A stretch of DNA of 64,000 nucleotides from Woeseia sp. (GTDB lineage: Bacteria > Pseudomonadota > Gammaproteobacteria > Steroidobacterales > UBA11654): the NCBI GenBank assembly GCA_019653755.1, contig BPCL01000003.1:1-64000 (forward strand), given 5' to 3'. Made by a program: the position numbers and the translations under genes. Shown here piece after piece: positions 49,331 to 60,378 of this stretch. Below the pieces are notes generated by a model. That model had not been told where the DNA came from, searched no databases, and saw only the letters and a list, made by a program, of their open reading frames with translations. Within the stretch, counting starts at the first letter, position 1. The number at the start of each line of letters is the position of its first letter.

Positions 49331-49815
49331 CAGAAAAAAATAACTCTATAGTTTTGGACATCCAAGCATCTGATGATCTAGTATTCCCTAGTTCAAGCGA
49401 TTTGATCAATAATGCGATTATTATAGCTTATGAGAAATCCGAGATTAGCCACGACTATTCTATTGGCGTTACCCTTAGACTAGTTGATCATGATGAGGGT
49501 TTGAGTATTAATAGTAAGTTCAATAACAAATCTAATGCGACAAATGTTCTAGCCTTTATAGGTGATATTGAGCAGGAAAAAGAATTAGGACTATCCCCTC
49601 CGTTTTTGGGCGATATTGTGGTTTGTTTGGCTGTGGTTGAGAAAGAAGCCAGTGCATTAGATATCAGTGTGTCTTCACACTTTATTCATATGGTTGTTCA
49701 TGGATTTCTTCATCTATTAGGTTATGATCACTTTAGCGATGAGGAAGAAAATAAAATGAAGCTTCTAGAGAACAAAGTTTTAGCTGTATTAGATGAAAGA
49801 GGAGAGCTTAATTAA
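49327..49815 (+). CDS. ybeY: endoribonuclease YbeY
   Basis: A zinc-dependent endoribonuclease for 16S 3' maturation and rRNA quality control. The 162-residue protein has the zinc site [11 protein letters not shown] near residue 128 and the conserved ATNVLAF(P/I)GD-like block [16 protein letters not shown] near 60. It forms the conserved phoH-ybeY-ybeX set. Confidence 0.95.
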   Translation: MTEKNNSIVLDIQASDDLVFPSSSDLINNAIIIAYEKSEISHDYSIGVTLRLVDHDEGLSINSKFNNKSNATNVLAFIGDIEQEKELGLSPPFLGDIVVCLAVVEKEASALDISVSSHFIHMVVHGFLHLLGYDHFSDEEENKMKLLENKVLAVLDERGELN

Positions 49816-49819
49816 AGTC

Positions 49820-50614
49820 ATGAATTTCTTAAAATCATTGTTCAAATCGAAGAAACAAGATATTGACTCTTTTTATTCAATGCTCAATCAGAGCGAATGG
49901 AAAAATTTCATCGGTAATGATGAGGTTAAAATGATCAAAGGAGTGATTGAGGTTTCTGAACTTGAGGTTAAAGATATCATGATACCGAGGTCTAATATGA
50001 TTCTTCTCGAGACTTCACACAGTTTTGATGAACTGCTTAGAACTATTATAGATTCTGGTCATTCAAGATTTCCTGTAATCGCTGATAATAAGGATGAGGT
50101 GGTCGGCATACTTCTTGCAAAAGACTTATTAAAATTTTCTAAAGACGGGGAAGACAGCTTTGAGATGGATTCTTTTTTAAGGCCAGCGACGTTTATTCCA
50201 GAAAGTAAAAGGCTGAAAACTCTTCTAAGGGAGTTTAGGAAGAGTCGAAATCACATAGCAATCGTTGTGGATGAATACGGAAGAACTGCAGGATTGCTAA
50301 CAATTGAAGATGTCTTAGAGCAAATTGTTGGCGATATTGAGGATGAATACGATATCGAGGACGTCCCGTTGATTAAAGAAGTAAAGAAAAATAAATTTAT
50401 TGTTGATGCCTTGATCCGAATTGAGGATTTTAATGAATTTTTTGACACCGAATTTCTCGATGAGGATTATGACACGCTAGGCGGCCTTCTCACACAAACA
50501 ATTGGGAGACTTCCAAAAAAGAATGAGATTGTCGATTTAAAATCGATAAGGTGCAAAATCATAGAATCAAATACCAGACGTATAGACACTGTAGAAGTAG
50601 CAAGAATTGATTAA
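49820..50614 (+). CDS. ybeX: CBS-domain protein YbeX (CorC family)
   Basis: A soluble CorC-like protein of about 264 residues with two CBS domains (VKDIMIPRSNMILLE near residue 48; HIAIVVDEYGRTAGLLTIED near 145, in part) and a C-terminal CorC_HlyC domain (DYDTLGGLLTQTIGRLPKKNE). It has no membrane spans. In E. coli YbeX is linked to magnesium and ribosome metabolism. The track start 49793 lies inside ybeY; ATG 49820 (MNFLKSLF) gives the usual length. Its stop overlaps the lnt start. Confidence 0.92.
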   Translation: MNFLKSLFKSKKQDIDSFYSMLNQSEWKNFIGNDEVKMIKGVIEVSELEVKDIMIPRSNMILLETSHSFDELLRTIIDSGHSRFPVIADNKDEVVGILLAKDLLKFSKDGEDSFEMDSFLRPATFIPESKRLKTLLREFRKSRNHIAIVVDEYGRTAGLLTIEDVLEQIVGDIEDEYDIEDVPLIKEVKKNKFIVDALIRIEDFNEFFDTEFLDEDYDTLGGLLTQTIGRLPKKNEIVDLKSIRCKIIESNTRRIDTVEVARID

Positions 50615-52097
50615 AAAAATTATAGCAGCTGGGTTAACCGCTTTATTTTTTTTATTGGGATTTGAACCTTTTGGTCTAAGCTTTCTGCCTATCCTATGTT
50701 TAGCTTTCCTTTTTTATTATGCAAAGCAAAATGAACCTAAGGACACTGCTGGGTTTTTCTATCTGTTCGGATGCTTTATTTTTGTTGGCGGCCTATATTG
50801 GCTCTACATTAGTATCCATATTGTCAGCGGAGCTCCATCTTGGCTAGCAATTATATTGATATGCTTGCTAGCAGCCATTATGGGTATCTATTATCTGATA
50901 ACAGGCTTTCTTATCAGTCTGGCTTTTAGGGAATTTAAGTCTGATTTTCTAGTTCTAAGCTTTATATCGCCATCTATTTGGGCTCTAGCAGAAATGTTGA
51001 GAGCCTATGCGATTACTGGATTCCCATGGTTAACATTAGGTTACAGTCAAATAAATAATCTCTTAGTGGGATGGGCACCGATAGGCGGTGTTTTTATGAT
51101 CTCTTATGTCACGGCTTTAATTGCTAGCTTGTTACTACTAATCATTATCAAGAAAAGACCTTACTTAGTTGTAAGCTGTTTGCTCATTATTATATCCGCT
51201 TCATTTTTTCTGCGATCAGTTGAATGGACAGAAAGCATGGAGGAGGAATATAGTGTCGCTCTAGTTCAAGGCGGCGTTGCCCAAGAAAAGAAATGGTTAA
51301 GAAGCGAATTTTTAAAAACCCTAGATCTGTATCGGGATACATTAACAGAATTAGAGAACACTAATATTGTTATATGGCCAGAAGTCTCAATTCCTGCTAT
51401 CTCAGCAAATGTTGAATCTTATTTAAAGGAATTGGAGATCATTTTAAAACAAAAAAATATAGATCTTCTTCTGCTTGGTATAAACACCAGAGACCAGAAC
51501 GGTAAAGTCTATAATTCAGTGATCAGCTTAGGTAATGATCAAATTACATATAACAAAAGGCACTTGGTTCCTTTCGGTGAATATTTTCCAGTACCAGACT
51601 CAATTAGATCTTGGATGAGAGAAATGAGATTACCCAGTAATGATATTGCAAAAGGCTCTAACAGTCAGGCAATGCCTAAAATAGACGATATATTTCTATC
51701 TATTTCAATATGTTACGAAGATATTTTTGGATCAGAAATCATAGATTTTCAACCAGCTTCTAATGTATTGGTAAACGCGACAAATAACGCATGGTTTGGT
51801 AGATCAATCGCCTCAGCTCAGCATTTCCAGATGTCCAGGATGAGGGCAATAGAGACTGGGAGATACCTTCTAAGATCAACTAACACAGGGATTACCGCTA
51901 TCGTTAAACCAGACGGCAAGGTGCAACAACAACTAAAGCCTTTTGAGTACTCTGTTTTAAAGGATGTTTTTGTGCCCATGAGAGGTTCAACCCCTTATTC
52001 AAATTTTGGAGACCTTTTTTGTTTGATATTAATGATAATGATTATGACATTGGGTTCGTTTATAGGTATGCTTCGTTTAAAAAATAAAAATGCCTGA
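50607..52097 (+). CDS. lnt: apolipoprotein N-acyltransferase
   Basis: A membrane enzyme that adds the third acyl chain to lipoproteins (496 residues). The N-terminal third is hydrophobic ([31 protein letters not shown]); the periplasmic nitrilase domain holds the catalytic glutamate in [20 protein letters not shown], and the cysteine in SICYEDIFG; a last span precedes the C terminus. The start is TTG at 50607, overlapping ybeX by 8 nt. Confidence 0.96.
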   Translation: MIKKIIAAGLTALFFLLGFEPFGLSFLPILCLAFLFYYAKQNEPKDTAGFFYLFGCFIFVGGLYWLYISIHIVSGAPSWLAIILICLLAAIMGIYYLITGFLISLAFREFKSDFLVLSFISPSIWALAEMLRAYAITGFPWLTLGYSQINNLLVGWAPIGGVFMISYVTALIASLLLLIIIKKRPYLVVSCLLIIISASFFLRSVEWTESMEEEYSVALVQGGVAQEKKWLRSEFLKTLDLYRDTLTELENTNIVIWPEVSIPAISANVESYLKELEIILKQKNIDLLLLGINTRDQNGKVYNSVISLGNDQITYNKRHLVPFGEYFPVPDSIRSWMREMRLPSNDIAKGSNSQAMPKIDDIFLSISICYEDIFGSEIIDFQPASNVLVNATNNAWFGRSIASAQHFQMSRMRAIETGRYLLRSTNTGITAIVKPDGKVQQQLKPFEYSVLKDVFVPMRGSTPYSNFGDLFCLILMIMIMTLGSFIGMLRLKNKNA

Positions 52098-54543
52098 AAA
52101 TAAATACAACCCAAGGGAAATAGAAGCTGAGGCTCAAAAATTTTGGGAAGAGAATAAGGTTTTTGAAGTCTCAGAAGATTCTGAAAAAGAAAAATTCTAT
52201 TGCTTATGCATGTTTCCATACCCAAGTGGACGACTTCATATGGGTCACGTCAGAAATTACACCATCGGTGATGTGATCAGTCGATATCAAAGAATGCTTG
52301 GGAAAAATGTGTTGCAGCCTATGGGATGGGACGCTTTTGGTTTACCGGCTGAGGGTGCTGCAATTAAAAATAATATGCCCCCTGCAGAGTGGACTCGAGA
52401 AAATATTAGCTACATGAAGGATCAACTCAAAACCCTAGGTTTTGGATACGATTGGACTCGTGAACTAGCAACCTGTGATCCCGATTATTATCGATGGGAG
52501 CAATGGATGTTCACCCGTCTTTATGAAAAAGGATTGGCTTATCGAGATAAAGCACTGGTTAATTGGGATCCAGTTGAGAACACGGTATTGGCGAATGAAC
52601 AAGTTATTGACGGAAAGGGATGGAGATCTGGTGCAGTCGTTGAACGCAGAGAACTTCCACAATGGTTTCTTAAAATCACAGATTATTGTGAAGAATTATT
52701 ATCGGGGTTAGATGATCTGGATTGGCCTGAACAGGTAAAAGTAATGCAGCGAAATTGGATTGGCCGATCAGAAGGTGTAGAAATTGATTTTGCAGTCTCT
52801 GATACTAAGGATGTTATCAGTGTCTATACAACCAGACCAGACACATTATTTGGCGCCACCTATATGGCGCTAGCACCAGAACACCCGTTGGTGCAGTCAG
52901 TAGCTGAAAATGATCCAAGGGTAGCGGAATTCATAGAGAGCACAAAATCACAATCCGTTTCTGAGGAAGCATTAGAGAAGATGGAAAAACTGGGTGTTCC
53001 ACTAGGAATTGAGGTGATTAATCCAATCAACAATATGCCGATACCAGTGTGGACAGCAAATTTTGTTCTAATGACCTATGGCACAGGCGCCATAATGTCA
53101 GTTCCAGCTCATGATCAAAGAGATTTTGAGTTTGCTAAGAAATATAACTTGGAGATCAAGCCAGTGATTGTCCCTAACGATAATCAGTCTCATGATTTTG
53201 ATTCTGTAGCCTTTATTGAGGAGGGGGTATTAATAGACTCAGAGGATTTTACTTCCCTGGATTCCGTATCAGCAAAAACAAAAATAGGCGACACTTTAGT
53301 TAAAAAGAAATCGGGTAGAAAAGTGGTGAATTATCGACTTAGAGATTGGTTGGTATCAAGACAGAGATACTGGGGTGCTCCAATACCCATGCTGATTAAC
53401 GATCAGCAGGAGATTATTGCTGAAAAAGATCAGAATCTTCCGGTAGTTTTACCTGAGGAGGTTAAATTTGATGGGGTTAAATCACCCATAAAGTCGATGA
53501 AAGCTTTCTATGAGGTCAATGACCGAGGTGAGGAAGGCCTAAAAAGAGAAACCGATACATTTGATACCTTTATGGAATCGTCTTGGTATTACGCAAGATT
53601 TTGTTCCAGCGACTCAAAAGACAAGATGCTCGATGATAGGGCCAAGTATTGGTTACCTGTTGATTTATACATCGGCGGCATAGAGCACGCTATTCTCCAC
53701 CTTCTCTACGCCCGTTTCTATCATCGATTACTTAGAGATGAGGGTCTGGTTGAAGGAGATGAGCCCTTTAAAAGCTTGCTGACCCAAGGCATGGTCTTAA
53801 ATGATGGCGCTAAAATGTCTAAATCCTTAGGAAACACCGTTGATCCTGAAGAGATGATCAAAAATTATGGTGCCGATACTGTTCGGTTATTTATGATGTT
53901 TACAGCACCACCTGAGCAATCCCTTGAATGGTCGGATAAAGCGATTAATGGGTCCTTCAGATTTCTCAAGCGACTCTGGTCAAGCGTTCAGTCGAGAAAA
54001 GATCAAATAACAGGCATTGATGATTTAGATAAACAGGATAATTTATCAGATAAGCAAAAGGGTCTAATGAGAAAAACCCATCAGACCATAGCTAAAGTTA
54101 GTGATGATATTGGACGAAGATACACGTTTAATACTGCCATTGCTGCTGTTATGGAGTTGGTGAATGAATTGAATGCTTTTGAAATTAATGACGATGTCGA
54201 TAAAAAAGTCGTCAAGGAAGCGATCAAAGCTATTATTTTGCTGTTATCACCCATAGTGCCTCATATTTGCAATAGACTCTGGCTTGATCTTGGTTATGAC
54301 TCCTCAATTATTGATGAAAGTTGGCCAACGCATGATCCTGAATTGATGGTTCAAGAAAATGTAGAGATTGTCATTCAGGTAAATGGAAAACTAAGATCAA
54401 AAATAACGGTGGATCAATCCATTGATGATAAAGCACTAGAAGAATCGGTCATGATGGATGAAAAGATTAAAAAATATACAGACGGCCAGACAGTTAAAAA
54501 AATTATCATCGTTCCAAAAAAGTTAGTTAATATCGTTATTTAA
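52090..54543 (+). CDS. leuS: leucine--tRNA ligase
   Basis: A class I synthetase of 817 residues, slightly shorter than E. coli (860). The HIGH motif is [17 protein letters not shown] near residue 48, the editing domain occupies roughly 220-410 ([20 protein letters not shown], then [15 protein letters not shown]), KMSKS is in [14 protein letters not shown] near 576, and the anticodon-binding domain follows. It overlaps lnt by 8 nt and lptE by one base. Confidence 0.98.
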   Translation: MPENKYNPREIEAEAQKFWEENKVFEVSEDSEKEKFYCLCMFPYPSGRLHMGHVRNYTIGDVISRYQRMLGKNVLQPMGWDAFGLPAEGAAIKNNMPPAEWTRENISYMKDQLKTLGFGYDWTRELATCDPDYYRWEQWMFTRLYEKGLAYRDKALVNWDPVENTVLANEQVIDGKGWRSGAVVERRELPQWFLKITDYCEELLSGLDDLDWPEQVKVMQRNWIGRSEGVEIDFAVSDTKDVISVYTTRPDTLFGATYMALAPEHPLVQSVAENDPRVAEFIESTKSQSVSEEALEKMEKLGVPLGIEVINPINNMPIPVWTANFVLMTYGTGAIMSVPAHDQRDFEFAKKYNLEIKPVIVPNDNQSHDFDSVAFIEEGVLIDSEDFTSLDSVSAKTKIGDTLVKKKSGRKVVNYRLRDWLVSRQRYWGAPIPMLINDQQEIIAEKDQNLPVVLPEEVKFDGVKSPIKSMKAFYEVNDRGEEGLKRETDTFDTFMESSWYYARFCSSDSKDKMLDDRAKYWLPVDLYIGGIEHAILHLLYARFYHRLLRDEGLVEGDEPFKSLLTQGMVLNDGAKMSKSLGNTVDPEEMIKNYGADTVRLFMMFTAPPEQSLEWSDKAINGSFRFLKRLWSSVQSRKDQITGIDDLDKQDNLSDKQKGLMRKTHQTIAKVSDDIGRRYTFNTAIAAVMELVNELNAFEINDDVDKKVVKEAIKAIILLLSPIVPHICNRLWLDLGYDSSIIDESWPTHDPELMVQENVEIVIQVNGKLRSKITVDQSIDDKALEESVMMDEKIKKYTDGQTVKKIIIVPKKLVNIVI

Positions 54544-55028
54544 TGAAAACATTAAAACAACTAACCTGTTTGATTGGCTTGTTGATTTTAAGCGGATGTG
54601 GGTTTGAGCTTCAAAACACAGGCAATCTTAACGAGAAAATTGACTCGGTCTATATCCAGACAATAGACCCTTATTCATCGTTCTTCAGAAGCATCAAAGA
54701 TGCTTTGAGGAATAACGGGGTAATGATTTCTGATAAAAGAGATGAGGCATCCTACGTCCTGGTTATAAAAGAAGACATATCTAGTGACAGAATATTAAGC
54801 ATTTCTGCTAAAAATACTCCGATGGAATATGAAATAGCCTACCAAGTTGTATGGTCTTTATTTAAAGGGAATCAAGAGATCATTTCTGATACAAAACATA
54901 TTGAAACACAAGATTATAGCTTTGATCAGAACCAGTTATTGGGCAAAAGAAAGGAAGCAGAATACTTAAATGACTCTCTTGCTGCAAAAATAAGCAAAGG
55001 TGTTTTATTAAAGTTGGGTAGTATTTAG
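54543..55028 (+). CDS. lptE: LPS-assembly lipoprotein LptE
   Basis: An outer-membrane lipoprotein that plugs LptD. The 161-residue precursor has a signal peptide ending in the lipobox LSGC (cysteine near residue 19) followed by GFELQNTGNL, the typical LptE opening; the remainder is a weakly conserved alpha/beta fold. Position after leuS supports the call (leuS-lptE-holA is the common order); here holA lies about 5.6 kb further on. TAATG junction with leuS. Confidence 0.9.
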   Translation: MKTLKQLTCLIGLLILSGCGFELQNTGNLNEKIDSVYIQTIDPYSSFFRSIKDALRNNGVMISDKRDEASYVLVIKEDISSDRILSISAKNTPMEYEIAYQVVWSLFKGNQEIISDTKHIETQDYSFDQNQLLGKRKEAEYLNDSLAAKISKGVLLKLGSI

Positions 55029-55030
55029 TT

Positions 55031-55621
55031 ATGGCAACACTTCATTTTACATATTCAACGATGAACGCAGGCAAGTCTACAGCTCTTTTGCAGGCCAATC
55101 ATGGCTATAAGGAACGAGGAATGAACACCATGATTTTTACTTCTTCAAAGGACGATCGCTATGGGGATTCAGAGATTGTTTCTCGAATTGGTCTTAGAGC
55201 AGAAGCTGAAACTTTTACAGAATCAGATAATTTATTCAAAGTTGTTAAAGCACATCATGCTAAGCAAACCTTAAATTGTGTGTTAATCGATGAAGCCCAA
55301 TTTCTCACTAAGAAACAGGTTGTTGAGCTTGGACAGATTGTCGACCAATTAAAGATTACCGTTATGGCGTATGGGATTAGGACAGATTTTCAGGGGGAGT
55401 TATTTGATGGAAGCAAATACCTCTTGGCTTGGGCAGACCGATTAAAGGAATTAAGGGCTGTATGCCACTGCGGAAAGAAAGCCACAATGATTGTAAGAGT
55501 CAATGACGATGGCGAAATACTTAGAGAGGGTGAACAAATTGATATTGGCGGTAATGAAAAATACCTTTCCTTATGCAGAAAACATTTTTATTCAGGAACA
55601 GTAGAACAATCTAAGAGATAA
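55031..55621 (+). CDS. tdk: thymidine kinase (type II)
   Basis: Thymidine salvage kinase of 196 residues. Landmarks are P-loop TYSTMNAGKSTALLQANH near residue 7, the Walker B block CVLIDEAQFLTKKQV near 84, YGIRTDFQGELFDGS near 116 and a zinc site formed by CHCGKKA and a late CRKHF. It converges on a nucleoside transporter gene with an 11-bp overlap of coding ends; the two proteins form a logical nucleoside-salvage pair. Confidence 0.97.
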   Translation: MATLHFTYSTMNAGKSTALLQANHGYKERGMNTMIFTSSKDDRYGDSEIVSRIGLRAEAETFTESDNLFKVVKAHHAKQTLNCVLIDEAQFLTKKQVVELGQIVDQLKITVMAYGIRTDFQGELFDGSKYLLAWADRLKELRAVCHCGKKATMIVRVNDDGEILREGEQIDIGGNEKYLSLCRKHFYSGTVEQSKR

Positions 55622-56864
55622 CTCCAACAACTAAGCCGGTAAAACAAGAAGCCAATGTAGCTCCAATTAGAGCCTTGCCACTAACAGCTATAAGATCATC
55701 TTTTCTTTCAGGAATCATCGTTCCTATACCGCTAAGTAATATGCCAACACTAGATAGATTGGCAAATCCGCATAATCCATAAAGCATGATGAGACGACTT
55801 TTCTCAGAGAGTTGACTGGCATCTATAGCAGCTAAGTTAACGTAGGCCACAAATTCATTGAGAATTGTTTTGACCCCTAATAAGGACCCAGCTAACTGAG
55901 CTTCTGCCCAAGGAATACCCATGCACCAGGCAATGGGAGCGAAGATCCAACCAGCCATTCTTTCCAAAGTGATGGCTTCCCCACCAACAAAAGGTAGTGC
56001 TGCTAAGCCAAAATTAACAAGGGTAACTAGTGCTATTAAGACCAGTAAAAGGGCTGCAATGTTTAGAGTAATATTTAGCCCATCTTGAGTTCCTCGGGTC
56101 AATGCATCCATGGTGCTCTTATAAAGACTGGATTCTTCAATTTGACTCTGATCTTCAGTTTTTTGATTGCTTGGCATCATGATGTTAGCGTACATAATTG
56201 CTGCTGGAACAGAGATAATCGAAGCGGTCAGAAAGTGCCCAATCAATGATGTTCCATAGAGGTCATTAAGCATGGTTGTGTAGACCACCATTACTCCCCC
56301 TGAGATAGTGGACATTCCCACAGTCATTAGTGTGAGCAATTCATGTCTCGACATTTGTTTGAGGTAGGGTTTGATTAACAAGGGCGCTTCAACTTGCCCA
56401 AATATAATATTTGCTGTTGCACTTAGTCCAACGGGACCTCCTACATTTAGAGGTTTTTTGAAAAGACTTGAGATTAATTTAATAACGATGGGCAGTACCC
56501 GCCAATGCCAGAAAATTGCTGATAGAGCAGAGACTACGATAATGAGCATCAATCCTGAAAATATAAATATATTTGCACTGGCTGGGTTTACCACCTCAAA
56601 GGGCTTTGGAGCACCATCGGCGAGATAACCAAAGACAAAACCAGTTCCTTGGTCCGTCGCAGATTTTAGAGCCAAAACACCTTGGGATAATGATTCAAAA
56701 AAGGAGGCGACCGGAGGAACTTTAATTAAAAGGATAGCCAGCAAGAATTGCAAAACAATAGCATTTGCAAGATAGAATAAATTTATCTTCTTCGTATTTG
56801 ATGAGAGCAAAACACCCAAAATAATAAGAATGAATCCGCCTAAAACTGTTTGTGCATATTCCAT
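55611..56864 (-). CDS. nupC: NupC-family concentrative nucleoside transporter
   Basis: A 417-residue membrane protein of the CNT family (sodium- or proton-coupled nucleoside uptake). GPVGLSATANIIFGQVEAPLLIKPYL near residue 145 (in part), MTVGMSTISGGVMVVYT near 182 and LNEFVAYVNLAA near 335 are the CNT signature regions. It lies next to tdk on the opposite strand, consistent with thymidine import and phosphorylation. Confidence 0.94.
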   Translation of the reverse strand: MEYAQTVLGGFILIILGVLLSSNTKKINLFYLANAIVLQFLLAILLIKVPPVASFFESLSQGVLALKSATDQGTGFVFGYLADGAPKPFEVVNPASANIFIFSGLMLIIVVSALSAIFWHWRVLPIVIKLISSLFKKPLNVGGPVGLSATANIIFGQVEAPLLIKPYLKQMSRHELLTLMTVGMSTISGGVMVVYTTMLNDLYGTSLIGHFLTASIISVPAAIMYANIMMPSNQKTEDQSQIEESSLYKSTMDALTRGTQDGLNITLNIAALLLVLIALVTLVNFGLAALPFVGGEAITLERMAGWIFAPIAWCMGIPWAEAQLAGSLLGVKTILNEFVAYVNLAAIDASQLSEKSRLIMLYGLCGFANLSSVGILLSGIGTMIPERKDDLIAVSGKALIGATLASCFTGLVVGVIS

Positions 56865-56877
56865 GATGTTATTAAGT

Positions 56878-57802
56878 TTACAATAGTTTTATTTCATATA
56901 GTCGTTGTTGAAGAAAATCATCTGCCATAATCCCTTCTGGGTAAAGATCCGGGTGTTCATCATCTATGCATGAAGGCAGTGTTTCAATGAACCAATCAGG
57001 ATTGGGATGTAAAAAGAAAGGGATAGAATAGCGCGATGAACCTTTAACAGCGTCTGATGGAGTTGTGACCCGGTGTAACACTGAGGGCAAACGATTGTTA
57101 GTGAATCGTTCTAACATGTCACCCACATTACAAACTACAGTACTTTGAGGTGTATCTATTGGATGCCAGTTGTCATCTACCAAGATTTCCAAGCCAGGTT
57201 TATTCCCTCCAATAAGGAGTGTGATGAGGTTAATATCACCATGAGCACCAGATCTTTCTCCTATATCCTCATCTACTGGAGGATAATGTATGGTTCTTAA
57301 CACACTATTGCCTTCGTTAATATGCGATTTAAAGTAATCACTCTCGAGCCCTAAATAAATGGCTGTTGCTTGCATGAGTTGTTGGCCAAAACTATCAAAA
57401 GCATCAAAAAGCTCAGTGATTGTATTTTTAAATTCAGGCACTTCTTCAGCAACTATATTTTCAAACATATATTTTGTGTAGGGGTGGTCATCCGAGAGAT
57501 CCTCCTGTTTGCCAGAACTCCTTTAGATCTGCATGTTTAGCACCTTTTGCTGTTTCAATTCTATAGGGTGTATAACCTCTTGCCCCACCAATATCCTTAA
57601 TAAAGTATTTCATTTTGATGTCTTGTGATAAGGCAAAGAATTCTTCAAACATCTCGATTGAATCAGACACCATTTGCTCAGGTATCGGGTGATCTTGTAT
57701 CCCACAAAATCCAGTGTTTTTATGATTCTTTCCCAGTTGATCAGCAAAGGCTTCTGGATCCTTGTCCCAGAGTTCATAACTGATTGTATCGACTATGCTC
57801 AT
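56878..57802 (-). CDS. isopenicillin-N-synthase-like 2-oxoglutarate/Fe(II) oxygenase (one apparent frameshift)
   Basis: Two track ORFs are halves of one non-heme iron dioxygenase of about 307 residues. The N-terminal half has NTGFCGIQDHPIP and ARGYTPYRIETAKGAKHADLKEFW; after a one-base excess (or two-base loss) near 57505 it resumes EDLSDDHPYTKYMFEN. The iron site is HGDINLITLLIGG (HxD) with the distal histidine in PSVLHRVTTP, and the 2-oxoglutarate arginine/serine pair is in SSRYSIPFFLHPNP. The physiological substrate is not known for this bacterial subfamily. The start codon abuts the hisI stop on the same strand, implying cotranscription. Confidence 0.88.
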
Positions 57803-58258
57803 TTATAACTTTGTTGGGTTTGGTTCTTCCCCATAAACCGCCTCCGGGTCAAACACTTTATCAGTGTCTGTGAATAATAAACCAGCTTTGCCATCTGAGT
57901 GTTCTATTTTTCTATAAAAGCAGCTTCGATACCCCACATGACAGCTTGCACCTCCAAGCACTTCAACCTTAGCCCATAATGCATCTTGGTCATCATCGAT
58001 CAATAATTCTTTGACATTTTGGAAAAATCCACTGGTTGCTCCCTTATGCCACAAAACCTGTCTGCTTCTACTGAAGTAATGCATTTGACCTTTTGCCAGT
58101 GTGTTTTTCAATGCTTCCTCGTTCATGTATCCGTGCATAAGCAGTTCTCCAGTATCAATATCAGTTGTTACCACTGGAATTAATCCTGAGGAATCAAATT
58201 TAGGTGCTAATTCGAATCCTTCTTCAACCTGTTCTATGCTTGTTCTTTTAGAAAACAT
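57803..58258 (-). CDS. hisI: phosphoribosyl-AMP cyclohydrolase HisI
   Basis: Catalyses the third step of histidine synthesis. The 151-residue protein has [15 protein letters not shown] near residue 60, the acidic metal site DDDQDALW, and [15 protein letters not shown] with the zinc cysteines. It lacks the fused HisE domain common in gammaproteobacteria, and its ending ([15 protein letters not shown]) resembles alphaproteobacterial HisI from memory. I start at [17 protein letters not shown] 58297 adds 13 residues but would lie about 10 nt from a perfect -10 box. No other his gene is in the window. Confidence 0.9.
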   Translation of the reverse strand: MFSKRTSIEQVEEGFELAPKFDSSGLIPVVTTDIDTGELLMHGYMNEEALKNTLAKGQMHYFSRSRQVLWHKGATSGFFQNVKELLIDDDQDALWAKVEVLGGASCHVGYRSCFYRKIEHSDGKAGLLFTDTDKVFDPEAVYGEEPNPTKL

Positions 58259-58306
58259 GTTTTTTATATTTACGATGAACCTCGGAATCTTATTCAAACA
58301 TTAGGT

Positions 58307-58312
58307 ATTATA
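58307..58312 (-). promoter_or_regulatory. possible -10 element for the hisI-oxygenase pair
   Basis: Read on the reverse strand this is a perfect TATAAT, with TTTTTA 16 nt upstream as a weak -35. It lies in the divergent hisI/cysS gap. If real, it favours the downstream hisI start. Confidence 0.35.
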
Positions 58313-58340
58313 ACTTTCATAAATGCAATAAAAACCATAA

Positions 58341-59699
58341 ATGAAGATCAGGCTTTATAATTCGAAAACCAAACAGAAGGAGTCGTTTGTTCCAATCGAC
58401 TCTAATAAGGTAACCATGTATGTTTGTGGGATCACAGCATATAGTTTTCCCCATATTGGTAATGCCAGAGGGCCAGTTGTTTTTGACGTTCTTGCTAGAG
58501 TCTTAAGAAGACAATATAAACTGACATATGTAAGAAATATTACTGATCTCGACGACAAAATTTATGACGCGGCGCAAAAAGAGGATGTCAAAATTTCCGA
58601 AATTACTCAGCGGTATACAAAAATTTATCAAGAGGATATGTCAACACTGGGTGTTGAAGAACCGGATCTAGAACCATTGGCGACAGAGCATATTGAGGAT
58701 ATGATCGAGATGATCACTGTCTTAATGGATAAAGGCCATGCCTATGAGAATCAAGGACATGTTTTTTTTAATATAGATACGTTCCCAGATTATGGCTTTC
58801 TTTCAAATCGAACAGAGGAGGATCAGATTTCTGGAGCCCGAGTGCAGCCTTCTGAAATCAAAAAAAATCAAAGAGACTTCGTCCTATGGAAGCCATCCTC
58901 TGGGGATATTCCTGGTTGGGACAGTCCATGGGGCTTTGGAAGACCTGGATGGCATCTTGAATGTTCTGCAATGGCAAAAAAATACCTGGGCGAAACTCTG
59001 GATATTCATGGCGGTGGGAGCGATCTTTTATTCCCTCATCATGAAAATGAGTGTGCTCAGAGTATCTGTTCACACTCTGGTCAACCCTTAGCAAACTATT
59101 GGGTTCATAACGGTATGATCGATTTTGATAATGTGAAGATGTCCAAATCGGAGGGAAATCTCTTGCTTATTCGTGATCTTTTGCAAGAGGTTAGACCCGA
59201 GGTCATTCGAATAGCATTCTTAACAACACATTATCGTAAACCCATTAATTGGAATGAGGCATTGATTAGTGATTCAGAGAAAAAACTTGATCGACTATAT
59301 GGATCAGTCAGAAAATTAGGACAAATATTGCCAGGCGATCCTTCTGAAGACGTGATCAATGCAGTTTCGGATGACATTAATACACCAAAGGCTTTGAGTG
59401 AACTCTTTGCGCTTGCAAAAAGCATCAACAACGCGAAAACTGATAAAGAAGCTAAGGATATAGCCTCAGTGCTTATTGGTTCTGCAAATTTATTAGGTTT
59501 GATGAATGAAGATCCTGAAAAATGGTTTGATTCAGGCGCTGATGTGGATGAAGTATTAGTTGAACAGATGTTAAAGGATAGAGAAGAGGCTAGGTTGAAT
59601 AAAGATTTTGTAAAGGCTGATGAGATTAGGCAGAAAATTGAATCGCTTGGGGTATCTATTGAGGACGGACCAGAAGGCCCTCTCTGGAAAAAATTATAA
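58341..59699 (+). CDS. cysS: cysteine--tRNA ligase
   Basis: A class I synthetase of 452 residues. MYVCGITAYSFPHIGNARG near residue 26 holds the first zinc cysteine and the HIGH motif; the other zinc ligands are in GWHLECSAM and HHENECAQS near 208-237; KMSKSEGN is near 267. sufE starts 3 nt later. Confidence 0.98.
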   Translation: MKIRLYNSKTKQKESFVPIDSNKVTMYVCGITAYSFPHIGNARGPVVFDVLARVLRRQYKLTYVRNITDLDDKIYDAAQKEDVKISEITQRYTKIYQEDMSTLGVEEPDLEPLATEHIEDMIEMITVLMDKGHAYENQGHVFFNIDTFPDYGFLSNRTEEDQISGARVQPSEIKKNQRDFVLWKPSSGDIPGWDSPWGFGRPGWHLECSAMAKKYLGETLDIHGGGSDLLFPHHENECAQSICSHSGQPLANYWVHNGMIDFDNVKMSKSEGNLLLIRDLLQEVRPEVIRIAFLTTHYRKPINWNEALISDSEKKLDRLYGSVRKLGQILPGDPSEDVINAVSDDINTPKALSELFALAKSINNAKTDKEAKDIASVLIGSANLLGLMNEDPEKWFDSGADVDEVLVEQMLKDREEARLNKDFVKADEIRQKIESLGVSIEDGPEGPLWKKL

Positions 59700-59702
59700 A
59701 AA

Positions 59703-60116
59703 ATGGAATCAATTGAGAAAATTCAGCATTCAATATCTGGTGAATTTGAGATCTTTGATACTTGGATGGAAAAATATGAGTACATCATCGATCTAGGGAA
59801 ACAGTTGGAAGTTTTTCCACAACAGCAGATGATTGAAGACAATAAAGTTCATGGTTGTCAATCAAGTGTTTGGTTTGTGACTTCGCTAGAAGATGGTTTG
59901 TTCCGATGTAAGGCAACCAGTGATTCTGCAATTGTTTCAGGCCTCATCGCGCTATTAATGAGAATATATAACAATCAAAAACCATCGGAAATTCTTGCGG
60001 CAGAACCGGAATTCATTTCAAAGATTGGTTTGGATGAGCATCTAAGCCCAACAAGAAATAATGGTTTGAATGTAATGATTCAGAGGATTAAAAAAGATGC
60101 TGCGTCAATGCTTTAA
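59703..60116 (+). CDS. sufE: SufE-family sulfur acceptor protein
   Basis: A 137-residue SufE/CsdE protein that accepts sulfane sulfur from a cysteine desulfurase. The active cysteine is in VHGCQSSVWF near residue 50, and GLIALLMRIYNNQKPSEI forms the conserved central helices. No sufS or csdA gene is nearby, so its partner is elsewhere. Confidence 0.92.
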   Translation: MESIEKIQHSISGEFEIFDTWMEKYEYIIDLGKQLEVFPQQQMIEDNKVHGCQSSVWFVTSLEDGLFRCKATSDSAIVSGLIALLMRIYNNQKPSEILAAEPEFISKIGLDEHLSPTRNNGLNVMIQRIKKDAASML

Positions 60117-60141
60117 CAGGACAATAGAGGGATAATTCTTT

Positions 60142-60375
60142 ATGAAATTTTTGATAGGTTTATATCGTAGATATATCTCTCCCTTACTAAAGCCTAATTG
60201 TCGATTCCAACCCACTTGTTCTGAATATGCCTTAGAATGCATTGATCGCTTTGGCTCTGTTAAAGGCACTTACCTCACCATATTGAGGATCTTGAGATGT
60301 AATCCTTTCTTTAAGCACGGGTATGACCCGGTTCCAGAGGAGTTTAATTTTTTTCACTATCCGAAGGACCTTTGA
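60142..60375 (+). CDS. yidD: membrane protein insertion efficiency factor YidD
   Basis: A 77-residue protein: [19 protein letters not shown] near residue 20 and [16 protein letters not shown] near 52 are the family signature. YidD is usually encoded with rpmH-rnpA-yidC; here it sits outside that locus, 25 nt after sufE. Confidence 0.94.
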   Translation: MKFLIGLYRRYISPLLKPNCRFQPTCSEYALECIDRFGSVKGTYLTILRILRCNPFFKHGYDPVPEEFNFFHYPKDL

Positions 60376-60378
60376 TCA

